A stretch of 64,000 bases of DNA from Primulina eburnea (GCF_022965805.1 NC_133116.1:3472001-3536000), one strand, 5' to 3'. Numbered from the stretch's first letter, positions 52,301-64,000 are shown. Notes: generated by a model not told the origin, from the letters alone. Numbers and translations: made by a program.

Positions 52301-52813
52301 ATTAATGAAATTCAAGGACAAGGATAAAAGTGTTTTCCAAATCCTGAACACAGTTACATCAGTCTACTATGAACTATCTACACAACTGAAAAAGAAAATT
52401 AAAAACAAAAGCAGAAACGCAAGCGCTAAAGTATGTATTCTCAAGTAAAATAATCTGCTTTTCCAGTAAAGTTCCATGTCGAATATATCAATTTCCACTT
52501 CTTTTGCTCAATGAGAGACAATTTCAGCTTAAGGAATTATGTGAAGCAAGTAAAATACAGGAAATACCAAACCGTGAACTTGATATATGAAAAAATTACA
52601 CCACAATATGAAGGCCAAACCGAAAATCGTCGAAAGTATAATGTAAATACAGATTAATTGAACAATTAGACACCGATTCAAAGGGAAACGAAAAAATAAA
52701 ACAAAAACCTTGTAGCCAGAGTCTTGAAGCTCTAAATAACCGTCTTGATAGACTTTACGCTTCTGTTTAACATGTTTCGTGTAAGTCACGCTCCATCGCT
52801 TCAAATTCCCCAT
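46318..52813 (-). CDS. ZGRF1-like protein with two DUF2439 domains
   Basis: Ten exons, about: 52813-52709, 52052-51807, 50831-50742, 49698-49464, 48948-48832, 48434-48402, 48143-47834, 46913-46702, 46645-46566 and 46485-46318; about 531 residues. Two DUF2439 units are visible. Unit 1 (residues ~5-75) has WSVTYTKHVKQKRKVYQDGY and MLYDEYDKLLETRFVKKDD. Unit 2 (~118-190) has VLYTTQLTQKAKKFHDGFL and MLYDTNRRLLDSRFLKKNE. Both share SGESxxFxxxLVxIGE. DUF2439 is the N-terminal domain of ZGRF1, a vertebrate recombination helicase; no helicase is present here, so a nuclear DNA-repair link is only inferred. The C-terminus is acidic (EIAEFPSFDLGF). The end of exon 2 is uncertain (weak donor AAA/GTTTTT; a micro-exon may be missing). 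The intron after exon 8 uses a GC donor at 46701. Confidence 0.8.
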
Positions 52814-53637
52814 GTTTTGTGTGTTTCACGAAACTCGAAATTGCAGCTCAGAGTAAAATTTCATGCATATGTGAATCAAATAACAGAAATCACAGATTTT
52901 ATTCACGAAAAATATGATTATCGATGGATTTAAGAGAAACTCGAAATCAGAGCAAATTGACGCATCGGTGGCGGGAATGTGAAATCAAACGCCCTCGGTT
53001 TTCAGAATTAGATAAATTCTGGACTTCGCCGTCGATATAAAAATATATATAATTTATTTGTTTTTTTTTTTTTGAAACGTATAATTTATTTGTTTAATAA
53101 TTTAATATATCCAATTTTTTTTAGGTGGAAAGTGAATCAAATTTTTCAAATTAAATTTTTGTTATAATTGAAGATTTTATTTATTATTTCAACAAGAGAA
53201 CACAACGTAATGGTTAGATAAACACTTGTATGAGACGGTCTCACGGGTCGTATTTTGTGAAATGGATCTCTTATTTTGGTCATCCATGAAAAAATATTAC
53301 TTTTTATACTAAGAGTATTACTTTTGATTATCGGTATGATTGATCTGTCTCACAGATAAAGATTCGTGAAACCGTCTTATAAAAAACTTACTCTAAAATT
53401 TAAGGGGAAAAAAAGAAAGCATCTATGTAATTTGTAGGAGTATAACATTTGACAAAGAAGAATTAAAGTATGACGTGGCAAAATTATTTTTAGCACGTAA
53501 GATTAACATAGCTTTCGGTTCAACAAGATTATGAAAATTGATTTACACAACTTTAACTTGAAGCTAAACCGGTTATTAACTAAGGTACAACAACTCATAT
53601 CAGAGAAAATAGGCTTAACATGGGCGAAATTCATTTC
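52814..53637. other. Upstream of ZGRF1-like gene and spacer
   Basis: Promoter and leader of the ZGRF1-like gene, then AT-rich spacer with a MITE-like copy at 53222-53394. Confidence 0.55.
53222..53394 (+). repeat. MITE-like element, forward copy
   Basis: About 173 bp. Left end ACACTTGTATGAGACGGTCT, right end GAAACCGTCTTATAAAAAAC. The interior has CATCCATGAAAAAATATTAC and the family AAGAGTATTAC block. Confidence 0.8.
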
Positions 53638-55457
53638 CTAAACTGCATTGATCTGCGATTTCTTTTCCGCTAAGCCCATTTCCGGTTGGGCCTTCCTTTC
53701 GGCCATGATTCGTTTGGTGGACTTGTAGAAGGTAGCGTATAATAAAAGCTGGGCCAGCCCAAGAATAGTTCCCATCCCATTTGGAGCCTACGTCGCAAAA
53801 TGATGAGTTGAGTTAATTTTATGAAGGGAAAAAATGTAGTATTTGAAACTTTTTTGGATTTCATATCTTTTACATATAATATGTTTTGAATAAACTTAGG
53901 AATTAATCAACTACATTTTTAATGAATTGGATTGCAAAATATTTTTTTTTATTTAAAAAGTTGTAAAAGGCTAGGAAAAAAACTAATGTAAAATATGATT
54001 TGGTGAATATGCGAGCAAGAGGGATAACTTACAACAATGAAGGGATCGAAACGAATAAGGGCATAAGCAGTCCAACTAATCCCATTGAGGAAGGAGAAGA
54101 GAGACAGGAAAAATGGCATGTACTCCACACTTCTCGTTGTGATCACCAGCTTCTGCAACCATAAAAAAAATATATACATATAATTTCCATAAACAAAGTT
54201 AACACAATTATCGTTCGATCGAATTCGCGTGTGTTCGAGATTTCGAAAAATGAGAGATTTTCTAAAACTTATAAAAGTGGATTTTATTTCCTTTTAACTT
54301 TTATAGCTTTCAATCAATCCACGAAAGCAGACATTGAGGAATTTTTTTTTTTTTTTTTTTGGTTATTACAAAGCGGAATTTTTAAAAGTTTTCTTTGATT
54401 ATGCGAGCTTCTTTCTTCTTTTTTTATTTGCCTTAGTGAATGTAATATTATTGATGTAACTATCTCGTACCATGACCGACAACGGGGCGGCGTACATCAT
54501 AATGTTCCCAATCATGCAAATGCTACCGACGACGGTGGACCGGAGCTTGGTTGAATGAGCCAAAGTCAAGACAAGAAGGGCTAAAACCGCCACGAAAATG
54601 CACTCCATCACGACCGTCGCCACCAACTTGAGTCGTTTCTTGGCATCGGAGAATACAATGAAGAGTGATAGATACACAATCTCAATCACCAATCCCGCGC
54701 CATTGATGGTCACCACTAGGGTACTGTGAGGGTGCACAACAGGCAGGCCGTACAGAACCCATAGACCACAGTTGATGAATGTGGCCAAGTAGGGTATTGG
54801 CGAGTATTGTTCCACCGATTTTTTCTTCCATATCCGATAAAAAGTTGGCCTGATAACGATAAGATCATAATCACAATAAGAATATCATATTATTGTTTTT
54901 TGTTTTCCATTTTCCAACAATGCAGATGTAATATATATGCTATTTCGCATCGATCGAAAGACTGAAAAAGTTGTCTGTTTTCCAACTATAAATCAAGAAC
55001 ATCTTTAAATAACATGTAAACGTGAAACGAAGCTTACACAGGAGACAGGAACAATACGAGTGCAATGACGTTACCTGGAAACAAACAGTTATTTCCACAG
55101 CTTTAGAACAGTAAAAATAAATCACTCAAGCAAACAATTGATTTCAAGCTAACTGTTAAAAATAAAAAAAAATAAATTAACTCGACGTTGCATGTTTAAA
55201 AAAAGTCAATTAATTTTTCATATACCGTTAAAGAAGAAAACGCGAAAATATCAAATCTGTTATTTGGTAAAAAAAATTGATTATTTCCCGTGGTAATATT
55301 AATGGAACCATTTTTTTACTTATTTATAATAATAATAATAATGAATGCATTATCTGAAAATTATATTCCTTGATAATAACAAAAAGAAAAAGAAAAAGAA
55401 AAGAAAAAACTAACCTATGATACCAACTACGGTGCGAGCATCCTCCTTGGAAAACAT
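53638..55457 (-). CDS. SWEET bidirectional sugar transporter, clade II-like
   Basis: Five exons: 55457-55415, 55074-55038, 54849-54471, 54152-54033 and 53787-53638, giving 242 residues, the usual SWEET length. SWEETs move glucose or sucrose down gradients across plasma or vacuolar membranes. Seven membrane segments in two MtN3/saliva triple-helix repeats are seen. The first has [20 protein letters not shown], then the [20 protein letters not shown] region and WVLYGLPV. The second has [20 protein letters not shown] and [17 protein letters not shown], then [20 protein letters not shown]. The conserved Pro of each helix 1 is present. The start [15 protein letters not shown] resembles clade II members (SWEET4/5/7), which prefer hexoses. 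The tail is short and charged. Exon 3 spans what are two exons in many SWEET genes. All junctions are GT-AG. Confidence 0.92.
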
Positions 55458-55550
55458 GATCGATTATTAATTATTTTAAAAAAGGTTTAAAATATATATT
55501 GAATGGTGTTTGAATTTGTTGAATGCATGAAAGATAAGGGGCACGAATGC

Positions 55551-55562
55551 TGTATATATAGG
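55551..55562 (-). promoter_or_regulatory. Probable TATA box of the SWEET gene
   Basis: CCTATATATACA on the minus strand, about 95 bp before the start codon. Position suits a core promoter. Confidence 0.6.
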
Positions 55563-56125
55563 CAAGAAGGGAAGAGGTTGGGTTTGGCTTTTGTGATACA
55601 TACGCGAATCGTTATTGTCACCTGCATGACATGTATTGGCCGGTGGAACTCAGATCAACACATGGATTTATAATAATTATAAATATATAATCCGGTAACA
55701 ATTTAATGCGGCACTTTTCTCAAGGTTCTGGAAATCCAAAATACGTAGTAATTGATTGAGATTAAATTGAGACCTCCTTTTTCTTTTTATTTTATATTAT
55801 ACTACAGGTGATGTAATTTAATGAATTTATTGGCCATTTTTTTTTTTGAAATTGTTATAATTAAAGTGTTATTACCTGAGAATAAACCGAAATATATATA
55901 TATAATGTAGATTTTAATTATTTGAAATAAAAAACTCGTTCTTTTATTTCCTTTTCATCATGAAAAAATGGATGTTTATTTTTATTAAAAATTAAGTGGG
56001 TGCACTGAATTCGAGTCAAACTAAAACCTATCCTTATCCATTGATATTTGCATTTAAATCGGGTGCCCATTTTTTCAGATATCAATGCCCAAATAGAGTA
56101 AATGCGGGAAATTTTGCAGCAAAAG

Positions 56126-56126
<1 letters not shown>

Positions 56127-56199
<73 letters not shown>
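56127..56199. repeat. TA dinucleotide microsatellite, about 73 bp
   Basis: Long uninterrupted TA run about 95 bp from the TRIM. The apparent ORF across it (55996-56214) is repeat-encoded and not real. Confidence 0.95.
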
Positions 56200-56203
<4 letters not shown>

Positions 56204-56293
56204 CTTATTTATGATCTAGTTTTCTTATTATAATTTCTGTTATACTCGAAATCTATTCAATTACATCTTATTATTTTCTTAAATCAACAGTTT

Positions 56294-56664
56294 TGTTACG
56301 ATTGAAACATGCACCTAACTCAACCCTAAAAGTTAGCTCAAGAGGGGAGGATTGTTCAAGACCGTATAAAAAACTCACAGTTATTTTATCGGATTGATGT
56401 GGGACAACTAACACACCCCCTCATGCAAAGGAATAAACATCTGGAGCGTGAAGTTTACAAATGACCCAATTATGGATAGAATGGGCGACCCAATTACTAT
56501 GGACAGTCCAACACATAACGATGAAACCTGAGCTCTGATAACATGTTAAGATTGGAATTTGGACCTAACTCAACCACAAAAGCTAGCTCAAGGAGGGAGG
56601 ATTGTCCAAGACCATAATAAACAACTCTCAGGTATTTTATCCGACTGATGTGTGACAACTAACA
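56294..56664 (-). mobile_element. Complete TRIM (terminal-repeat retrotransposon in miniature)
   Basis: 371 bp with two direct terminal repeats: 56294-56413 (120 bp) and 56544-56664 (121 bp). Read on the minus strand each starts TGTTAG and ends TAACA, the TG...CA rule. Next to the 5' LTR (the right copy) is TGTTATCAGAGCT, a one-mismatch match to the initiator-Met tRNA primer site (TGGTATCAGAGC). Before the 3' LTR (the left copy) is a purine tract, GAGGGGGTG. Both flanks are AGTTT (56289-56293 and 56665-56669), a perfect 5-bp target duplication. The 130-bp interior encodes nothing, so movement would need enzymes from another element. The LTRs differ at many sites, so the insertion is not recent. 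Confidence 0.93.
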
Positions 56665-56669
56665 AGTTT

Positions 56670-59375
56670 CATTATCGATCCTTTCAATTTCGACTGTAAT
56701 CTCTTCATCGAACGAGCTCACATATATATTATTATCGTTAATATTTTTAAGAGAATGTTGATATTTACTCTTCAATATTTCTTGTTATTTATACTTTATT
56801 TGTGAATAAATTTGACACATATTTTACACATGAAATAGAATATAAATAACACAAAATATAATGTAAATATCTAACTTTCTTTTGAAAATATACAATTATT
56901 TATAATAATTATTATGCCACTAAATATATATTTCCAGTTTATATGAACACTAGGGGAGTGATTTGTAGTCGTGCATGGTGACAGGTTCTTCATGGTTCCA
57001 ACGTGAGAAGACATGCATTTGGTGTTTTCGGTTTTCCTTTTTTTAACTTTCGGCGCTTAATAACTTTTCTTGTGTGAAATAAATTGAAGTTGTGAATTTA
57101 TTGTGAATGTGAAGCCGAATAATTTAGTAAAGCCCGTATCCAATACTTCCGGGTTATACATGTTACAAATGAACTAATACTCCCCATGCATGTATATTTA
57201 AACAATTAGATGGGGTACTGGAGGGTTGTTGTGATACTTCTTGTCTCACATGATAAAAATTAAATAATTAAAATTAGTTTATAATAGGTTATAATGAACT
57301 TCTATAACAATTTCGGTTAATTATTTTCGTAAAGCATAGACGAATACGAAGTATTTGTTATATAAAGGCTCATTGTACAGTCATACAAGCGCGGGCCTGG
57401 ACTTGGGGCGTGACAGTTGTGGCCACACACGAGAATAAAGCCAAGATTATGATAGTCGCCAAGAATAGATAAATTTTAAAAAACAGATCATGACATGTCT
57501 AGATTTTAACTTTGATTATATTCGATCAAAATCACACATATATGCAAATTCTTCAAGAAGAAAATATCATATTTCATTTGTTAGAGGATTGATTATATAT
57601 GTCTCGTAGATCTTTATTTTGAGACAGGTCAATCATACTCATAAAGAAATGTGACGTATATTAATTAATCATTATTTGATTATTCTAGGTAGAGAATTTA
57701 TTTTTGTTATAGTCATTCGTATAATCTTTTATTAAATGAATTCTTATATGCAAAAAATTAATAAAAATGATGTATTGCTTCAATTAATTAGCAAGTTGAA
57801 ACCTTAGTGTCAGATCGATTATTACTGTCGTTGGTATAATAGTTTCAATACATACAATTACATACATACATATGTATTGAAACTTACTCCGTTATATTTG
57901 ATTGATAGGTGGGAACTCATTGTAACTATAAATCATATGTACTATTGTCTGTGTTGTGAGAAATAAAAATAAGATATTTATTTAATATTCTAATAGAACC
58001 GCAAATCATCAAGTGAATTAATTATTTTTCTTATTATATAAATTGATCGGTATTTAATTAAGTCCATAAATGGACAAACGTTAATTTAATTTGAAAAATA
58101 GATCCATTTTTTATTTTTTATAATTAACGTAAACTAAAAATTAAGAATTATATTTTATGTTATGAATTTACTATGAATAAGATAATTTTTCAAGTTATTT
58201 TAGAAAACAAATTATTTATTCACCCAAATCAAATTTTCATACTATTTTTTTAAAATAATAGAATTTAAATATTAAAGTATAATCTAATGTACTATATTTA
58301 GATTTAGAGAACATCAATATGATAAAATTTAGTTTTTTGTATAATTATAAGTGAGATGATTATGTACGACTTTTTTAAGGGAAAAAAAGAGTTTAATAAT
58401 ATATTTTTTAAGAGACTAAAATATCGAAATAACATATATATCTTGACCCGTTGAGTTTTTTATCAATGAATTTTTTAACATAAATTCAGCCCCCAAACAA
58501 AATCGTATTTTGTGAGACGGATCTCTTGTTTGGATCATCCAAATATTACTTTTATGCTAATAGTATTATTTTTTATTGTGAATATAAGTAGGGTTGACTC
58601 GTTTCACAGATAAAGATGCGTGAGACTGTCTCATAAGAGATCTACTCAAAAATAATTCAAGCTACGCTCATATGTACATGCTCTTCTTTCATGGCTTGGC
58701 TAAATGATGAACTACGATCCCATGGTCGTGCATCCCTGGGGTAGTAGACAAATATCAGGAGAACCAGCGTTTTCCATGAATCGCATGTTTACATTTTTTT
58801 TCCTCCACTCGGATTTAAGGTTTTGGGGTTGGATGATTTTTGCATTGCCACAATATCAGAAAAGAAAGATATTGAAGTTATTGATTTCTTTCTCCTTTTT
58901 TTCAGTTATTCTCATTTTGGTGTAATTTCATGCATAAATATATACTACAATTAAGTGATAAGCTCTTATAGGTATGACCAAATTACACGTAAATAAAATT
59001 ATTATTAATAGTCACTTCTTTTGTCTCAAAAAATACAGTATGACAGAAAGTGAAGGGAAAATTGAGGACTTTTAATGCATAATCAAATTAAATCTTTCAA
59101 ATGAAACACGCGATACAAATTCAACCTAATCACCTAAAATTGTGGTTATTACAATTTGCCAGATGCAGGGAAAACTAAAGACACTTCGGTTTCCCACAGT
59201 TCCTTCGAACACATCACAACAATGAACCCATTAGATAGACAATAAACAGTGACCCTTAAAGGTCATGGAGACAAGAAGCCCTGACGAAGTACAAGACTTC
59301 CATATTATACACAATCTTCTATGTTTGCATAAAACCCGAAGCACACGCAATTCGGACTCGAGCAACAACAGACAA
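56670..59375. other. AT-rich spacer between TRIM and KLCR gene
   Basis: Long AT-rich spacer with a MITE-like copy at 58501-58647. No gene seen; the ORF at 58704-58925 has no family match. The 3'UTR of the KLCR gene probably reaches down to about 59050. Confidence 0.55.
58501..58647 (+). repeat. MITE-like element, left end truncated
   Basis: Starts inside the left end at CGTATTTTGTGAGACGGATC and ends GTCTCATAAGAGATCTACTC. The interior TTATTTTTTATTGTGAATAT matches the copies at 27692 and 24691. Confidence 0.75.
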
Positions 59376-62300
59376 TCAACTTCTAAACCCAAAAGCAGAC
59401 CATTTCTTTGATGTCTCTTTTTTCGTCCTTCTTGAATTAGGGTCGATAAGGTTTTCAAGCGATTTTGCCTCCTTGTTCCTAGACCTACCAGCTTCTTTCA
59501 AGAGCTCAGATAGCCTTGCTTTCTCATCATTGAAATCTTGATTTGCTGTTCCAAGCTTCTCCTCACGCAGTTTAAGAATGTACTCGAGGATTTCGATTGC
59601 ATCTTCAATTCTGCAAATTTTTTGAGAAAACATTTCAAAACAGGTTTGGGATTAAAAATAGCATCTCAAATGTCTACTTGACGCTCGTGTACATTGACAA
59701 GATGTTCACCAATGAGTTTCATTCAATCTCGGTATTCTCCAAAATCCTACATAGAACACTGAACATCCACTCATTACAAAAAGTTTGGATAAAAGCGCAG
59801 AATAAGGTTCGAATGGATCAATAGAACACTGAACATCCACTCATTACAAAAAGTTTGGATAAAAGCGCAGAAGAAGGTTCGAATGGATCAAAGAATGCAA
59901 GAGGAGGACCAAACTACTATCATTTCCTAGGATACAAACTTATTTTGCATTTGACTTGATAGATCAGTGTAACAAATTTAAAATAAAAACCACGTATATT
60001 AATTATTAATCCAAAATGACATTTTAATATCACATTCAGATAATGTACGCCCATGTAGAAACTGTATAATATGATATCAGGGAGCACTCGAACTAGCAGT
60101 GAGTTGGAAGGAAAGACACCACTACATATATAAAGGCAATCTCAAGACAGGCAGTAAGACATCCTGTGCCTCTGGGTTTACATAACCTAATACTGGCATG
60201 AATATTTGCAAGCATTAAATAAGTATAATTAATTATTTATTATTTTTATTCAACTAAGATTAAGTTATGATTCATCAGATTGCCTTCTGATTAGCTAATA
60301 CTATGCTAGAGGATTTATTGTAAGACTTCAATATATGTTCCGCAATCTATGTATATTAGTATATCACTAACTTTTAATACGAAGCAGCTCCAGCTTGAAA
60401 GGGACAGGAAAAATTCAAAACTGTTAATGACGTGAAATTACCTTCCAATGCCATCATAAGTTGCTGCAAGATTGCTGTAAACACCTAGAGTATCCTGATG
60501 AAATGGACCACACTCCCGTTCTAGTATTTCTCGAGCTTCTTCAAACATTTCAGCAGCTTCATCCATCTTAAATAACTGAACACAAGCCAAACCCATCTGA
60601 TTCAACACAATCCCAAAGAATCCTGATTTCCTCTCTCCGCTTGCTCTAAGTTTCATTACAGCACTTTTAAAGCAGTTCAATGATTCTTCATATTTACAAA
60701 CCATGTAAAACATCACTCCCATCCGAGCTTCAATTCCAGCAATCGTACTTTGCTGACCGGGTTTATCCTCCAATAATTTCATACTCTTTTGCAGGAGTTT
60801 TAAAGCTTCATCGGGTTCGTTAAACAATTCGTAAATGGCTGAAATTTCAGTCATCCCACTTGCAATTTCTTCAGCACTGGTGCCAGGTACAGGCTTTGTA
60901 AATATTCTCAGGGCATTTTCGCAATAAGACCGTGACTCCCTCAATTTTCCAGTCTTGTAGTACAACTCAGCCAACCGTAAAAATACCGAGGCAACATAAG
61001 GATGGTTATCACCCTTGGAAGATTTGAACACTGTAAGAGCTTTTTGATAGGAGAAAACAGCCTCATCAAAACGGGTTAGTGACGAGTAAATATTTCCTAT
61101 GCAAACATCAATAGCAGCAACTTCATTTTCTTGTCCATTTGCAATCATTGCCATGCTAGCTAGTACAAGGTGTTCCAAGGCTGACTCATAATCACCTTTA
61201 GCCTCACATATGAGAGCCATCAACCGCCGGTCAGCTGCTTCCTCAAGAGATGCAGGCGGGCTATGCACACGATGGATTTCAAGAGTTCTCTTGCATAGAT
61301 TTTCTGCATCAACGAAGCGCATGGCCTGAACATGGGCCTCAGCTAAGTATCTGCAATTGGTAAACAGCAGCATTTAAATCAAGAGCATCTAATAACTGCG
61401 ATCCTTTAACCTTTTTTTCCGCTAAAAGGGCTTATGAAGAAACAGACTTTCCGTTCTCCGGATAAATAATCATAGAAAACACCGTGTTACTATTACATAC
61501 TGTCATACTGAAGAATATACAAAGACTATTTAGGTTGAACACCATTGATGTTTTCAAGAACATTCAAACAGCATGGAGTTTATCACAAAATAGGATAGAT
61601 TAAAGATACTATTTATTTTTCAGGGAGATTACAAGCTCGGAAGAAACATAAAAATAGCCCAATAATAGTTCCCTTCCCAAGCCAAATGCATTAGTTAGAT
61701 CGATAATATCATTTTCTCTGCTCATCAATTGAAGAACCAAGAGATACTCGGTTTCTATGAAAGACACATGTAGCGGGTCTAGATCCATAGACTGACTCCA
61801 AATAATTGGATTTACAAGAATTGGTTGCTTTCAAATACATAAATTAGTGATTTATAAATGGCGTTAAGGGCTGAAACATGTAGCAAATCAATAGGTATAA
61901 TAAAAATATACCAGACTATGCCATACAAAATAAATAATAGAAGTAATTAAGGCTGAAACATGCGGCAATCTACAATTTCCTAAAGTTTTCATCCGTATTT
62001 AAAAGAATCAGATTTATACATGATACATGTTCATGTAGTCAGCATAAAAACACATTATTTGACACCTAATGATCCTAAGACATGTCACACGCCCAAAAAT
62101 AAATGAATGAAGTGTCATCTCATTGCCTAGTTCATATTGTCGCTCCTCTTTTTCCCCTTCAGTGTTCTTCATTTCATTCCGGCTACTGATTCTCGTCGAT
62201 CAAAACATTTCTAACCTTGATTTTGAGTTAATCATAACATGAGAATTTCAGTATAGCAGTAGAGTTTTGATAAGGGTCGAGGAACTTCTGAAATTTCCTG

Positions 62301-63420
62301 CTCTCTTGCATTAAATAATTAATTTTTTGCTTTCGGAAATTTCAAATTTTTTGAGGGGGTTTGTTAGAAAAAACTTCAACATTTCCTATTTTTGTCACCA
62401 TTTTTCTTTTGTCTGGGACTTCTCTGATAGTATATGTCGTATTAGACCCCTTTATTGTTTGATCTACTTGCTTGACAATGTGCTTCCCTATAACAGCCGT
62501 GTGTGATGCCCTATTACATATTAGATTTGCTTTTAAGATAACTTCTCCTATTTTCTTTGTCGGTGTAACTGAAGTTTGATTATTAGCTTCTCAATGGTAC
62601 AGATATGCGTTAACCTTATGAGGCAACCATGCCTTTCAAACAAGGTCGATTTTGCATCATTTCCCACCACAGTTTTTCCATGATTGAATGCACTAAAAAT
62701 GAATGTATCAGGAGTACACATAATTATTCATAATCAAATCCAACAAGCCACAACATAACCTCAAAAAAACAATCATAACACGCACCTGCAAGTCTCTGCA
62801 ACTCGAGGATCGGTGTCACCCAACGTCTCCATCTGTATCTTCAACCCTTCTTCATAACACTCAATAGACCGATCCAGCTGCCCTAACATCGAATGTGTGT
62901 CCCCCAGCTGCATATACCCCGAAAACACAGCCAATGCGTGATCTGCGCCTCTCTTCACGTCCGGAACCTTAATTGCCTTCTCCAACACCTCTGCCGACTC
63001 CTCAAACCTCCCCAAGCTACAATAAATCGCCGCCACTACGTGCAGACTCATAACCAAGTCCAAGCTCGGCTCCCCATCAACCACGCAACGCTCAAAACTC
63101 TTTGCGGCTCGCAAAGCATATTCTAAAGCTTTGTTCGGACCTTCCCCCGAAGCAATTGTGTCACGCGCTAGCTTGAGTAAGAACGGGCCGAGATCCGGGT
63201 TGTCAAGTGAGGATTCGTCTAAGAAGGCTTTTTCTGGTGGAGACTTCTTCTTACGATCAGGGGAAGGTTTGGCGCGTGAGGTCGACGGCGACGGGGATGG
63301 AGGGCGGCGTGAGGCGGATCTAGTGGATCCGGGTTGAATTGGGGTTTCTGGGTCATTGGGCACCGTGATTCGCAGAAGCGGTGCGTCCGGTGGGGTCTTA
63401 ACTGTAACTAAGCCCGGCAT
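59376..63420 (-). CDS. KLCR1: Kinesin light chain-related TPR protein (KLCR/CMU family)
   Basis: Three exons: 63420-62786, 61350-60442 and 59610-59376, giving 592 residues. The N-terminus MPGLVTVKTPPDAPLLRITV is the signature of KLCR1-type proteins, followed by a Ser/Pro/Arg-rich linker and then an array of TPR repeats from about residue 90 to 520 (SLGRFEESAEVLEKAI, YQKALTVF, RFDEAVFSYQKAL, KMDEAAEMFEEAREILE). The C-terminus is basic and short (KKWSAFGFRS). In Arabidopsis these proteins (CMU1/KLCR1 At4g10840 and relatives) sit on cortical microtubules and keep them in place during cellulose synthesis. The start was set at the second Met of the frame because it begins the conserved block. Splice phases agree. 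Intron 1 is about 1.4 kb and intron 2 holds a 70-bp tandem duplication. The precise paralogue is inferred. Confidence 0.9.
59751..59890. repeat. 70-bp tandem duplication in intron 2 of KLCR
   Basis: 59751-59820 and 59821-59890 are adjacent copies of a 70-bp unit starting ATAGAACACTGAACATCC. I see one mismatch (AATAAGG versus AAGAAGG). Very recent by identity. Confidence 0.95.
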
Positions 63421-64000
63421 TTTCAGGAGAATAAACTGGAAATTAGATAACACTGAACAATTTTATATATAAATATATGTAATTGAAGAGGATCGAGTAT
63501 GAATTGGAAGGATTAATGGCAGGATTTTCAAGCAAATTTGTTAGTTAATTAATGTTGAGATTCATCCATACCACCATTTCCAGCTGTTGCTGCCTGCTGG
63601 TGAGACTGGACTGGACTGGACTGATGACTGAATCCGAGGATAAAGTGAGACATTAATTGCATTTTAATCCCTTAATTTATAAATGTTCCCAGTTAGCTCT
63701 CAAAAATAATAAAAATGCAATTCCACCTCCAATTTAAGATAATTGTGCATGTTAATCCTTGCATCTTAATCCCATAATTTATACAGTTGATTCGAAAATC
63801 GTGGGCAAATGGATCAAGTTGGAGGAGATTGTTCACTCACAAGCCCTAAACCCGATACATAAGTGTCACAACCTCATTTCCAGCCGATTATATGGTATCC
63901 GAAGCTATGAAGAATGACAAATGATTGAGAACATGTGATTTCTCTTATGTTAGACTGCGAGTAATTTTAAAAAAAGATTTGATGAGAATTGGTATTGCTA
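63421..64000. other. KLCR upstream region
   Basis: Leader and promoter of the KLCR gene. A TATA-like A/T tract lies at about 63460-63476 just before the start, and a short ACTGG tandem at about 63605-63623. Beyond that no gene is seen. Confidence 0.45.

Larger units (their letters stand above)
55458..56288. other. SWEET promoter and spacer
   Basis: Promoter of the SWEET gene with a TATA box at about 55551-55562, then AT-rich spacer and a TA microsatellite up to the TRIM. Confidence 0.55.

Noticed and set aside
55996..56214. ORF with a long Ile/Tyr run
   Set aside because: Produced by the second TA microsatellite.
58704..58925. 73-residue plus-strand frame in the spacer
   Set aside because: No homology, low-complexity hydrophobic tail, isolated in AT-rich DNA.
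1..64000. tRNA genes, rRNA genes and CRISPR arrays
   Set aside because: No tRNA-like B-box with matching arms, rRNA stretch or regularly spaced repeat array was noticed by eye; a tRNA scan would be decisive.

Overview
The window is nuclear DNA of a flowering plant (dicot). The genes have many introns with GT/GC-AG borders, introns and spacers are AT-rich, and the families are plant-specific: DYW- and P-class PPR proteins, XTH, SWEET, ABIL, kinesin-light-chain-related and AIPP2-type PHD proteins. A short palindromic repeat with a GAGACGGTCTCA core occurs at least five times. From memory this element is common in asterids of the Lamiales type, but that placement is weak.

Layout. 1.7-4.3 kb (-): single-exon DYW PPR gene like At5g16860. 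5.6-9.5 kb (-): PWWP-domain gene like At1g51745/At3g03140. 10.6-12.5 kb (-): a decayed, intron-containing fragment of RSH1, the RelA/SpoT homologue. 13.1-18.3 kb (+): P-class PPR gene like EMB976. 21.6-23.0 kb (+): NAA60-type N-terminal acetyltransferase. 25.2-27.0 kb (+): cinnamoyl-CoA-reductase-like gene of the SNL6 type. 28.4-35.3 kb (-): PHD/SPOC-like protein of the AIPP2/PAIPP2 type. 36.8-37.5 kb (+): DNA polymerase delta small subunit POLD4. 37.9-39.5 kb (-): XTH27-30-type xyloglucan enzyme. 41.4-41.7 kb (-): small UPF0434/PreY-like protein. 42.5-45.3 kb (+): ABI-like SCAR/WAVE subunit. 46.3-52.8 kb (-): ZGRF1-like protein with two DUF2439 units. 53.6-55.5 kb (-): SWEET sugar transporter. 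56.3-56.7 kb: a complete 371-bp TRIM retroelement. 59.4-63.4 kb (-): kinesin-light-chain-related TPR protein (KLCR/CMU).

The genes are not an operon and do not form one pathway. They are housekeeping and regulatory loci: organelle RNA processing, chromatin, replication, cell wall, cytoskeleton and sugar transport. The order PPR(At5g16860-like) - NAA60 - AIPP2-like matches, from memory, the order At5g16860 - At5g16800 - At5g16680 in Arabidopsis, so the left half looks like an ancient syntenic block.

The most unusual signals are five GC-AG introns among roughly 54 reconstructed ones, the RSH1 relic beside EMB976, the intact TRIM with a 5-bp target duplication, the repeated DUF2439 domain, and the recurring MITE-like family. 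Exon models were built by hand from reading frame, splice borders and remembered homology. Total coding lengths were checked to be multiples of three. UTR ends and promoters are mostly not resolvable.
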